DNA of 64,000 nucleotides from Glacieibacterium arshaanense (GTDB lineage: Bacteria; Pseudomonadota; Alphaproteobacteria; Sphingomonadales; Sphingomonadaceae), in contig NZ_SIHO01000002.1 in the NCBI RefSeq assembly GCF_004681125.1, forward strand, positions 558,001-622,000, given 5' to 3'. A model generated the notes under the pieces. It was not told the origin of the DNA. It made no database searches and was given only the letters and a program-made list of their open reading frames with translations. The translations under genes and the position numbers were made by a program. How positions within the stretch are numbered: position 1 is the first letter of the stretch; each line of letters opens with the position of its first letter. Below are positions 17,132-24,086 of this stretch, one piece after another.

Positions 17132-17415
17132 AGGCAGTAGCGCACAGCAATATCCATCGGCAGCAAAAAGCCGTCATTGCAGGTGGTGATCGCGCACGTC
17201 AGTCGGGCATGCCTGCGATGCAGGATTGCCTGTCGCGTGCGAGAAACAAACCCTACCCGCAATGAAAAAATGCAACCAGTGCACCTAGTTGCATTCAGTT
17301 GCATTGGCTTTGCCGATTTTTTTGTGACGTCGATGGAACCTTTGGCGCCGCGTGACGTTTCTTCGTCGATGCGCGGCAACGCACACTTTTCTGGTTTCTG
17401 GATGGAGTTGTTGGG
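17132..17415. promoter_or_regulatory. Upstream region of the second BLUF gene with TGCAA/TTGCA half sites
   Basis: No gene is visible here. At 17271-17303 there is a TGCAA followed by two TTGCA sites in the direct repeat AGTTGCATTC-AGTTGCATTG, spaced exactly 10 bases apart, so they face the same side of the helix. The half sites match the palindrome at 16354-16366, which suggests the same regulator binds ahead of both BLUF genes. Confidence 0.45.
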
Positions 17416-17994
17416 ATGGCAACAACATGTATCGGGTGTCTGATTGAACGACGGGGTCAGCGAACCGCCGATTGCGACAGGGACCGCGGTCGCAACTGCG
17501 CGGCAACTGCAGACTCCACTGGCTGGCGCTTCTATCAAATCCTCTATCTCGGCGAACACGGGCTTGCGGACGACACGCTCGAGTGCTGCATCGACGATAT
17601 CCGCGCCGAAACGGCCGCACGGGCGCGGGCATTCCGGCTGACCGGCGGGTTGATGTTGACCAAAAGGGGCTTCGCGCAACTGCTCGAAGGGCCGCGCGCC
17701 GACGTCGAAAACTGCCTGGCGGCGCTGCGCAGCGACCCGCGCCACGCCAATGGCTTGTTGCTTGAAGAAGGCGAAGTGGGCGCCAGGCAGTTCGACGGCT
17801 GGTCGACGTCCTATGCCGGCCCCGCGAGCTTTGTCGGCCGCATGACATTCCGGGCGATCACCGCGTCGGCGTTCGGCGCGCGCGGCGAAATCAACCGACT
17901 GGTGCGGCTGATGGTCGAAGCCGACGTACGCGACAGCGGCGACATTGACGCCCTGGCGCTAGATGCGGGCGATCACGCATTCACTGCGGCATAG
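17416..17994 (+). CDS. BLUF-domain blue-light sensor protein, copy 2
   Basis: A 192-residue paralogue of the protein at 16476, the same length and collinear throughout. It has FYQILYLGE, FAQLLEGP, DPRHANGLL and FDGWSTSY, with FRLTG again lacking the usual Asn. The N-terminal cysteine array is identical in spacing (C-x2-C-x11-C-x7-C), although most residues between the third and fourth cysteines differ. The C-terminal helix (GEINRLVRLMVEA) is also shared. The last 22 bases overlap the 3' end of the convergent serine-hydrolase gene. Both copies look intact, so they may heterodimerise or sense different light levels. Confidence 0.88.
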   Translation: MATTCIGCLIERRGQRTADCDRDRGRNCAATADSTGWRFYQILYLGEHGLADDTLECCIDDIRAETAARARAFRLTGGLMLTKRGFAQLLEGPRADVENCLAALRSDPRHANGLLLEEGEVGARQFDGWSTSYAGPASFVGRMTFRAITASAFGARGEINRLVRLMVEADVRDSGDIDALALDAGDHAFTAA

Positions 17995-19133
17995 ACCGCG
18001 CGCTCGAAAGCCCCGAAAAGCGCCATCGCCTGCGCGTCGGCGAACGGCAGCATCTGCATCAGCAGCACGCCCGCGACGTTGGTCGCGGGGTCCGCCCAAT
18101 AGTAGCAGTTGGCGAGCCCGGCCCAGGCGAGACTGCCGGCGCTGCGGCCATCGGCGCCGGGCGCCGGGTTGATCTGCCAGCTCAGCCCCCAGTGCGCTGG
18201 GGCGCCCTGTGCCAGATCGAGGTCGTTTGACAGGTGCGGCGCGGCGCTGGTCAGTGTGCGCAGGGCGACGTCGCCAAGGTGGTTGGCCTGCATGACGCGC
18301 ACGGTTTCTGGCTTGAGGATGTGCGCGCCGTTGAGCGTGCCGCCGTTCAGGACCATCTGCAGGAAGCGCAGATAATCATGCGCCGTGCCGTGCAGCCCGC
18401 CGCCGCCGCCGTGGAATTCTGGGTCTTCGGCTGTGGCGAAATCGATCGTGGCGATGCTGCCGTCGGCGGCGCGTGCGGTCATGCCGGCGTGGCGCGTCGC
18501 CCAGCTGGCGCGCGGGGTGAAGCTGGTATCGACCATGCCCAGCGGTGCGGCGATATGGTCTTCGACATAGGCGTCGAGCGCTTTGCCCGACGCCGCCTCG
18601 ACCGCCTTGCCGGCCCAATCAATACCGATGCCATATTCCCAGTTGGTGCCGGGATCGAACATCAGCGGTGTGTTCAACGCGGCGTTCAATGAGGTGCCAA
18701 GGCTCGGGATCCCGAGCACCTTCGCCGCCTTGGCGAAGTCGGCGTTCCACATGTCATAGACATGGCCCGAGGTGTGGGTGAGCAGGTGGCGCAGTGTGAT
18801 CGGGCGCTTGGGGGCGCGCAACTTGACGCTGCCATCGGCGGCAAAGCCGTCGAACACCTGCGCGCGGCCGAGTTCGGGGAGCAGGTTGCCCAGCGGTGCG
18901 TCAAGGTCGAGCTTGCCGGCTTCGACGAGCTGCATCGCGGCGGTCGCGGTCACCGCTTTGGTCATCGAGGCGAGCCAGAAAATGGAGTCCTCGGTCATCG
19001 GGGTGGGGGTGCCGGGCGCCAGCCTGCCGAAGGCCTGCGAAAACAATGACTTGCCGTTGTGCGACGCGGCAGCGACGAAGCCGGGGGTAAGGTGCTGCGC
19101 CGATGCGGCGGACAGAGCTTGGGCGATGGTCAT
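17973..19133 (-). CDS. Serine hydrolase of the beta-lactamase/family VIII esterase type
   Basis: A 386-residue protein with the class C beta-lactamase fold: catalytic S56-M-T-K59, a Tyr in the NWEYGIG segment as the probable YxN equivalent, and an HxG-like GGGGLHGTAHDY. No convincing signal peptide is present, which favours a cytosolic esterase or peptidase over a periplasmic beta-lactamase. Size is normal for EstB-like esterases. It converges on the second BLUF gene with a 22-base overlap, and its 3' end has been duplicated at 17052-17131. The substrate is unknown. Confidence 0.88.
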   Translation of the reverse strand: MTIAQALSAASAQHLTPGFVAAASHNGKSLFSQAFGRLAPGTPTPMTEDSIFWLASMTKAVTATAAMQLVEAGKLDLDAPLGNLLPELGRAQVFDGFAADGSVKLRAPKRPITLRHLLTHTSGHVYDMWNADFAKAAKVLGIPSLGTSLNAALNTPLMFDPGTNWEYGIGIDWAGKAVEAASGKALDAYVEDHIAAPLGMVDTSFTPRASWATRHAGMTARAADGSIATIDFATAEDPEFHGGGGGLHGTAHDYLRFLQMVLNGGTLNGAHILKPETVRVMQANHLGDVALRTLTSAAPHLSNDLDLAQGAPAHWGLSWQINPAPGADGRSAGSLAWAGLANCYYWADPATNVAGVLLMQMLPFADAQAMALFGAFERAVYAAVNA

Positions 19134-19144
19134 GGCGTTGCTTT

Positions 19145-19157
19145 CGTTATCATAACG
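19145..19157. promoter_or_regulatory. Palindrome upstream of the serine-hydrolase gene
   Basis: CGTTAT-C-ATAACG is a near-perfect inverted repeat 11 bases upstream of the hydrolase ATG. It is in the position of a repressor operator covering the ribosome site or promoter. No cognate regulator can be named. Confidence 0.3.
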
Positions 19158-19315
19158 TAATGATTTGCGTTCAACGAAAGCTTAGGATGGAGGGCGTGCA
19201 CGCGCAATAACGCTGGACCCGTAAAGACTGACCAGATTCGGCGCGCAAGTTGTTGCGATTGTTGAGGTGGGCGAATCGCGCAACTGTACTCTGTTGCATT
19301 GAAAATAAACCAACA

Positions 19316-19389
19316 CCGCTCATCCCGAGCGAAGTCGAGGGACGCGCCGACAGTTGGGCATGTCCCTCGACTTTGCTCGGGATGAGCGG
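19316..19389. repeat. Long inverted repeat, CTCATCCCGAGC family, copy 1
   Basis: Arms of 28 bases (19316-19343 and 19362-19389) pair with a single mismatch. The core is CTCATCCCGAGCGAAGTCGA, and four T follow within two bases on the plus strand. A second copy in inverted orientation is at 50383-50458; the two share 14 bases of loop sequence (TTGGGCATGTCCCT). It may act as a terminator for the divergent neighbourhood. Confidence 0.8.
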
Positions 19390-19421
19390 GTTTTAGGTAT
19401 GTAGGGGTTCAAGCGGCCCGT

Positions 19422-19474
19422 CGTGGCAAAGCCACGCCGTCGGACGGGTTCGGGCGGGGTGTCCGCCCGACCCG
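19422..19474. other. Two hairpins in the gap before the alpha/beta hydrolase
   Basis: CGTGGC-AAA-GCCACG (19422-19436) and a longer hairpin with arms CGGGTTCGGGCGG and CCGCCCGACCCG (19445-19474) lie in the 423-base gap between 19134 and 19556. With the inverted repeat at 19316 they make up most of this gap, in which I see no gene. They may terminate the hydrolase transcript ending at 19557. Confidence 0.45.
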
Positions 19475-19556
19475 CCGGCCGGGCCTGCGCGAGTCCGCGC
19501 CCAAGTCGAAAATCGCGAAGGGCAATTCTCGCCTTGTGCGCTGGCTGCGCTACGCC

Positions 19557-20204
19557 TTAGCGGTCCGCGCTGAGCCTTTTGTCCAGATAAGCATCCACCA
19601 CCTTCATCAAATCGGGCATCTCATGCTCGAAGAAGTGGTTGGCGCCCGGAATGGTCGCATGGTCGATGGTGATGTGGCGCTGCGTCTTGAGCTTGTCGAC
19701 GAGCTTCTGGACGCTGCTGCCGGTCACGACTTCGTCGGCCCCGCCATCGACGATCAGGCCCGACGACGGGCATGGCGCGAGGAAGGTGAAGTCGTACATG
19801 TTGGCGGGCGGTGCGATGCTGAGGAAGCCGCGCACTTCGGGGCGGCGCATCAGCAGCTGCATGCCGATCCACGCGCCGAAGCTGAAGCCGCCGACCCAGG
19901 TCGTCGATGCTTCGGGGTTGAACTGCTGCATCCAGTCGAGCGCGCTCGCGGCATCCGACAGCTCACCGACACCGTTGTCGAAAGTGCCCTGGCTGCGGCC
20001 GACGCCGCGGAAGTTGAAGCGCAGCGTCGCAAACCCACGACGGACAAACGTGTTGTACATCGCCATGACGATGCTGTTGTTCATCGTGCCGCCGCCCTGC
20101 GGATGCGGGTGGAGCAGGATGGCGACGGGGGCACGCGGCCGGCTGGCGGGCTGGTAACGACCTTCGAGGCGGCCTTCGGGGCCGGCAAAAATGACTTCGG
20201 GCAT
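19557..20204 (-). CDS. Alpha/beta hydrolase of the dienelactone-hydrolase-like/YsgI type
   Basis: A 215-residue soluble hydrolase. The oxyanion region is HPHPQGGGTMNN, the nucleophile S108 sits in GGFSFGAW, and the acid and base are probably the Asp in VDGGADEVV and the His in PGANHFFEH. This is the small-serine-hydrolase pattern often annotated as a conserved alpha/beta hydrolase in alphaproteobacteria; the natural substrate is unknown. ATG 20204 is chosen because the sequence before it in the open frame is not conserved-looking. It diverges from the cysteine desulfurase gene, with 100 bases between them. Confidence 0.85.
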   Translation of the reverse strand: MPEVIFAGPEGRLEGRYQPASRPRAPVAILLHPHPQGGGTMNNSIVMAMYNTFVRRGFATLRFNFRGVGRSQGTFDNGVGELSDAASALDWMQQFNPEASTTWVGGFSFGAWIGMQLLMRRPEVRGFLSIAPPANMYDFTFLAPCPSSGLIVDGGADEVVTGSSVQKLVDKLKTQRHITIDHATIPGANHFFEHEMPDLMKVVDAYLDKRLSADR

Positions 20205-20304
20205 CGGACCTGCGCAGATTGAGGTGAGGGGGTGCGCTCGGGCACCGTTGGCGTCTATATAGTCACCAGCGCCAAAATCGCAACGTAAACCGCCGGAGCC
20301 CAAG

Positions 20305-21393
20305 CTGAACGCACCCGCCTATCTCGATTATGCCGCGACCGCGCCGATCGATCCGGCAGCGGTGGCAGCGATGACGGTGGCGGCGGCGCACTGGGCCAAT
20401 CCGTCATCGGTGCACCGCGCCGGCCGTGCCGCGCATGCCGCGCTGGAGGACGCCCGCGAAGGCATCGCGCGCGGTCTCGGCTGCCAGCCGTCGGCGCTGG
20501 TGTTCACCAGCGGCGGCACCGAGGCGCTGGGGCTGGCGTTGAACGGCGTGGTCGCAACGCGGCGGCTGGTGTCGGCGGTCGAACATGATGCAGTGCGCGC
20601 GCAGGCGGCGGGTGCCGAAATCATCCCGGTCGACGGCGAAGGCCGTGTGGACCTTGATGCGCTCGAAAAGCTGCTCGCAGCCGGCCCGGCGCTGGTCGCT
20701 GTGATGCAGGCGAACAATGAAACCGGCGCGCTGCAGCCATTGGCCGACGTGCAGGCGCTGGTCCATGCGGCGGGTGGCCGCCTGCTCGTCGATGCGGTGC
20801 AGGGTGCCGGCAAAATCGCCTGCCCGCACGGCGATTTTGTCGCGGTGTCGGCGCACAAGCTCGGCGGCCCGCCGGGTGTCGGCGCGCTAATCGCGCGCTG
20901 CGCCGAAGACCTTGTCGGCGTCCAGCGCGGCGGCGGCCAGGAACGCGGCTTCCGCGCCGGCACCGAGAATTTGCCCGGCATTGCCGGCTTTGCCGCCGCA
21001 CTCGTGGCACGTACCGCCGACGCCGGCTGGCAGGACCGTGTCGGTGTGTTGCGCGACCGGCTCGAAACACGACTGCGCGCGGCGGGCGCCATCGTTCACG
21101 GCGCCGGTGCACCCCGCCTTCCAACTATTAGCAACCTCGCGATGCCCGGAGTCGCCGCCTCGACGCAGGTCATGGCGCTCGATCTGGCCGGCTTTGCGGT
21201 CAGCGCCGGCGCGGCGTGTTCATCGGGCAAGGTGACCACCAGCCATGTGCTGACCGCGATGGGGATTGCCCCGGCATTGGCCGGCCAGTCGATCCGCGTC
21301 AGTCTCGGCTGGTTGACCACCGAGGCCGAAATCGATGGCTTTGCCGCCGCGTGGGAAGCGCTGGCGGCGCGGCAGGCGAGCCGCGCGGCATGA
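20305..21393 (+). CDS. Cysteine desulfurase (NifS/IscS family), first of a pair, apparent CTG start
   Basis: A PLP enzyme that takes sulfur from cysteine for cluster assembly or thiolation. The family N-terminus AYLDYAATAPIDP begins right after a CTG at 20305 with a GGAG ribosome site. The frame closes at the TAG at 20260-20262 and contains no ATG, GTG or TTG before a GTG inside the conserved region (20362). CTG is therefore the likely start, giving 362 residues. The PLP lysine is K185 in SAHKLGG and the catalytic cysteine C305 in GAACSSGK. The stop overlaps the next gene in ATGATG. Confidence 0.87.
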   Translation: MNAPAYLDYAATAPIDPAAVAAMTVAAAHWANPSSVHRAGRAAHAALEDAREGIARGLGCQPSALVFTSGGTEALGLALNGVVATRRLVSAVEHDAVRAQAAGAEIIPVDGEGRVDLDALEKLLAAGPALVAVMQANNETGALQPLADVQALVHAAGGRLLVDAVQGAGKIACPHGDFVAVSAHKLGGPPGVGALIARCAEDLVGVQRGGGQERGFRAGTENLPGIAGFAAALVARTADAGWQDRVGVLRDRLETRLRAAGAIVHGAGAPRLPTISNLAMPGVAASTQVMALDLAGFAVSAGAACSSGKVTTSHVLTAMGIAPALAGQSIRVSLGWLTTEAEIDGFAAAWEALAARQASRAA

Positions 21394-22526
21394 TGCCGGT
21401 CTATCTCGACTATGGCGCGACGACGCCGCTCGACCCGCGTGTGGCCGCCGCGATGGAGCCCTGGGGCGTCGAAAAGTTCGGCAACCCGCATTCGGCGCAC
21501 CGCTGGGGCTATGAGGCCGCCGCCGCCGTGGCGCTGGCGCGCGAACAGGTGGCGGTGTTGATAGGCGCGGCGCCCGACCGCGTGCAGTTCACCAGCGGCG
21601 CCACCGAGTCGGTCAACTGGGCGCTCAAGGGCGTGCTCACCGCGCCGGGGCAGCGCCGCAACCGCATCGTGACGGTGGCGACGGAACATAGCTGCGTGCT
21701 CGAAACCGCGCGCTACCTCGAACGGCTCGGCGCGACGTTGACGGTGCTGCCGGTCGGCGAAGACGGGTTGGTCGATATCGACGACGTCGAAGCTGCCGTG
21801 TCGGGCGATGAAGTCGCGCTGGTCTCAACTATGCTCGTCAACAACGAGATCGGCGTCATCCAGCCGATCGCCGATATTGCCGGCATCGCGCATCGGCACG
21901 GCGCGTTGATGCACTGCGACGCCGCTCAGGGCTTCGGCAAAATGCCCGTTGACGTCAACGCGCTCGGCATCGACCTGCTCAGCGTCACCGCGCACAAATG
22001 CTACGGGCCCAAGGGCATCGGCGCACTCTACATCCGCGACGGCGTCGAACTCGAACCGCTGCTCCAAGGCGGCGGGCAGGAGGATGGGCGTTCGGGCACG
22101 CTGCCGACGGCACTGTGCGTCGGACTCGGTGCGGCGGCGGCGCTGGCGCAGGCCGAACTTGAGACGGGAGAGGCGCATGCCCGCAGGCTGCGCGACCGGC
22201 TGCTCGGCCAACTCGACTTCGACTATCGCATCAATGGCGCGCTCGACCCGCGCTGGCCGGGCAATCTCAATTTCGAAGTCATCGGCATCGCCGGCGAGCG
22301 GCTGCTGTCGTCGCTGCGCGGCATTGCGGTTTCGTCGGGTTCGGCCTGCGCGGCACAGTCGGGGCGGCCGAGCCATGTGCTGCTGGCGCTCGGGCGCTCG
22401 CCGCAAGCGGCGCGTGCCAGCCTGCGCCTCGGCTGGGGCCGCTTCACCACCGAAGCCGACATCGACACTGCCGCCTCTGAACTCAACGCAGTCGTCGCGC
22501 GGCTCAAAGCAGGTCGCGCCGCATGA
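21390..22526 (+). CDS. Cysteine desulfurase (NifS/IscS family), second of a pair
   Basis: A 378-residue PLP enzyme with YLDYGATTPLDP at the N-terminus, PLP lysine K203 in TAHKCYGPKG, and catalytic C320 in SGSACAAQSGRPSHVL, typical of IscS-type enzymes. It starts in the ATGATG that overlaps the first desulfurase's stop and ends in an ATGA overlap with the ferredoxin gene, so the three are coupled. The two desulfurases are clearly diverged, so this is not a recent duplication. They may form a heterodimer or serve different sulfur acceptors. No scaffold gene is beside them. Confidence 0.92.
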   Translation: MMPVYLDYGATTPLDPRVAAAMEPWGVEKFGNPHSAHRWGYEAAAAVALAREQVAVLIGAAPDRVQFTSGATESVNWALKGVLTAPGQRRNRIVTVATEHSCVLETARYLERLGATLTVLPVGEDGLVDIDDVEAAVSGDEVALVSTMLVNNEIGVIQPIADIAGIAHRHGALMHCDAAQGFGKMPVDVNALGIDLLSVTAHKCYGPKGIGALYIRDGVELEPLLQGGGQEDGRSGTLPTALCVGLGAAAALAQAELETGEAHARRLRDRLLGQLDFDYRINGALDPRWPGNLNFEVIGIAGERLLSSLRGIAVSSGSACAAQSGRPSHVLLALGRSPQAARASLRLGWGRFTTEADIDTAASELNAVVARLKAGRAA

Positions 22527-22858
22527 CATTGGTGCGCTTCATCTCCGCCGATGGCGCCAGCGTGACCGAGGTCGAGGCCAAGCCCGGCACACGGCTGCTC
22601 GACCTCGCACAGGTCAACGACCAGCCGCTCGAAGGCACCTGCGAAGGTGCGATGGCGTGCTCGACCTGCCATGTGCTGATCGGCGCCGCCGACTTTGCCA
22701 AATTGCCGCCGCCGACCGACGAGGAGGAGGACATGCTCGACTTCGCCGCCGGCGTCGGGCGGACCTCGCGGTTGGCGTGCCAAATCTGGTTGACCGATGC
22801 ACTCGAAAGCCTTGAAGTGCGGATGCCTGCCGCGGCGGTCGACATGTCGCGGCGCTGA
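22523..22858 (+). CDS. Adrenodoxin-type [2Fe-2S] ferredoxin
   Basis: A 111-residue electron carrier with cluster ligands C40, C46, C49 (CEGAMACSTC) and C86 (RLACQIW), and the acidic PPPTDEEEDMLD segment used to dock partners. In Isc-type systems this ferredoxin supplies electrons for cluster assembly, in keeping with the two desulfurase genes it overlaps by 4 bases. It could also serve a P450; none is in the window. Confidence 0.93.
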   Translation: MTLVRFISADGASVTEVEAKPGTRLLDLAQVNDQPLEGTCEGAMACSTCHVLIGAADFAKLPPPTDEEEDMLDFAAGVGRTSRLACQIWLTDALESLEVRMPAAAVDMSRR

Positions 22859-22881
22859 CAACAAACCCGGGGGAGACGACG

Positions 22882-24081
22882 ATGCTGCTGACCGACTGGA
22901 CCGCCGATGCGGATGCGCTGCTCCCCGAAACCGTCGCATTGCGCCGTGCCATCCACACCGAACCGGAAGTCGGGCTGCACCTGCCCAAGACCACCGCGCG
23001 CATCAAGGCCGAGCTTGCCGGGCTGCCGCTCGAATTCCGCGAGGGGCCATCGACCACCGGGCTGATCGCGGTGCTCAAGGGTGCTGCAAACGGCCGCACC
23101 GTGCTGCTGCGCGGCGACATGGACGCGCTGCCGATGACCGAACACACTGGGCTCGATTATGCCTCGCAGACCGATGGCGCGATGCACGCCTGCGGCCATG
23201 ACGCGCATGTCGCGATGCTCGTCGGTGCGGCGAAGGTGCTGTGCGCCAAGCGCGACAGGCTGGCCGGCACGGTGCTGTTCATGTTCCAGCCCGGCGAGGA
23301 AGGCTGGCACGGTGCGCGCCACATGCTCGATGACGGGCTGATTGACCCGCTGCCCGACGCCGCGTTCGCGCTGCATATGTCGCCCAACATGCAGGCGGGC
23401 GTGTTCGCCGGCCGTGCCGGGCCGCTGCTGGCGTCGTCGGACAAATTGCGCATCACCGTCAACGGGCGAGGCGGCCATGCCTCGATGCCGCACGACGCGC
23501 TCGACCCGATTCCGGTGGCGTGCGCGATTGTCGGCGCAATCCAGACCTATATCACCCGGACGATTTCTGTGTTTGACCCCGCCGTCGTTACCTTTGGCCG
23601 CATCGAGGCGGGCTCGACCGACAACGTCATTCCCGCCGAAGCCAAGATGTGGGGCACCTTGCGCACACTGTCCGAACGTACCCGCGACACGATGCACGCC
23701 GGATTGAAGGCCATCGTCGAACATACCGCGCTGGCTTACGGCGCCACCGCCGAAATCGACATCGAGACAGGCTTCCCGGTCACCGTCTGCGACAGCCGCG
23801 CCGCCGCGCTGGCGCAACGCACCGTACAGGACGTGTTCGGCGCCGACGCCTGGGCGACAATGCCGACGCCGATGATGGGCGCCGAGGATTTCGCCTATGT
23901 CCTGCAGCGCGCGCCCGGCGCGATGATGTTCCTGGGCGCGGCGCCGGTCGCCACCGGCTGGCACAGCTGCTGCGGGTTGCATTCGAACCGCATGACCATC
24001 GACGACTCGGTGCTGGCCCGCGGTGTCGCGCTGCACTGCGCGCTGGCCGAACGCTATCTTGCGGAGGGGTTCGCGGAGTAG
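22882..24081 (+). CDS. M20 family metallo-amidohydrolase (hippurate/N-acyl amino acid hydrolase type)
   Basis: The 399-residue zinc hydrolase has GDMDALPM, HACGHDAHVAML, FMFQPGEEG and a C-terminal AEDFAYVLQ, the standard metal and catalytic blocks of the AbgA/HipO/IAA-amino-acid hydrolase group. It removes acyl groups from N-acylated amino acids; the particular substrate is not shown. There is no signal peptide. It starts behind GGGGGAG 23 bases after the ferredoxin gene and is followed after 5 bases by the membrane hydrolase, so all may be one transcript. Confidence 0.92.
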   Translation: MLLTDWTADADALLPETVALRRAIHTEPEVGLHLPKTTARIKAELAGLPLEFREGPSTTGLIAVLKGAANGRTVLLRGDMDALPMTEHTGLDYASQTDGAMHACGHDAHVAMLVGAAKVLCAKRDRLAGTVLFMFQPGEEGWHGARHMLDDGLIDPLPDAAFALHMSPNMQAGVFAGRAGPLLASSDKLRITVNGRGGHASMPHDALDPIPVACAIVGAIQTYITRTISVFDPAVVTFGRIEAGSTDNVIPAEAKMWGTLRTLSERTRDTMHAGLKAIVEHTALAYGATAEIDIETGFPVTVCDSRAAALAQRTVQDVFGADAWATMPTPMMGAEDFAYVLQRAPGAMMFLGAAPVATGWHSCCGLHSNRMTIDDSVLARGVALHCALAERYLAEGFAE

Positions 24082-24086
24082 CCCCG

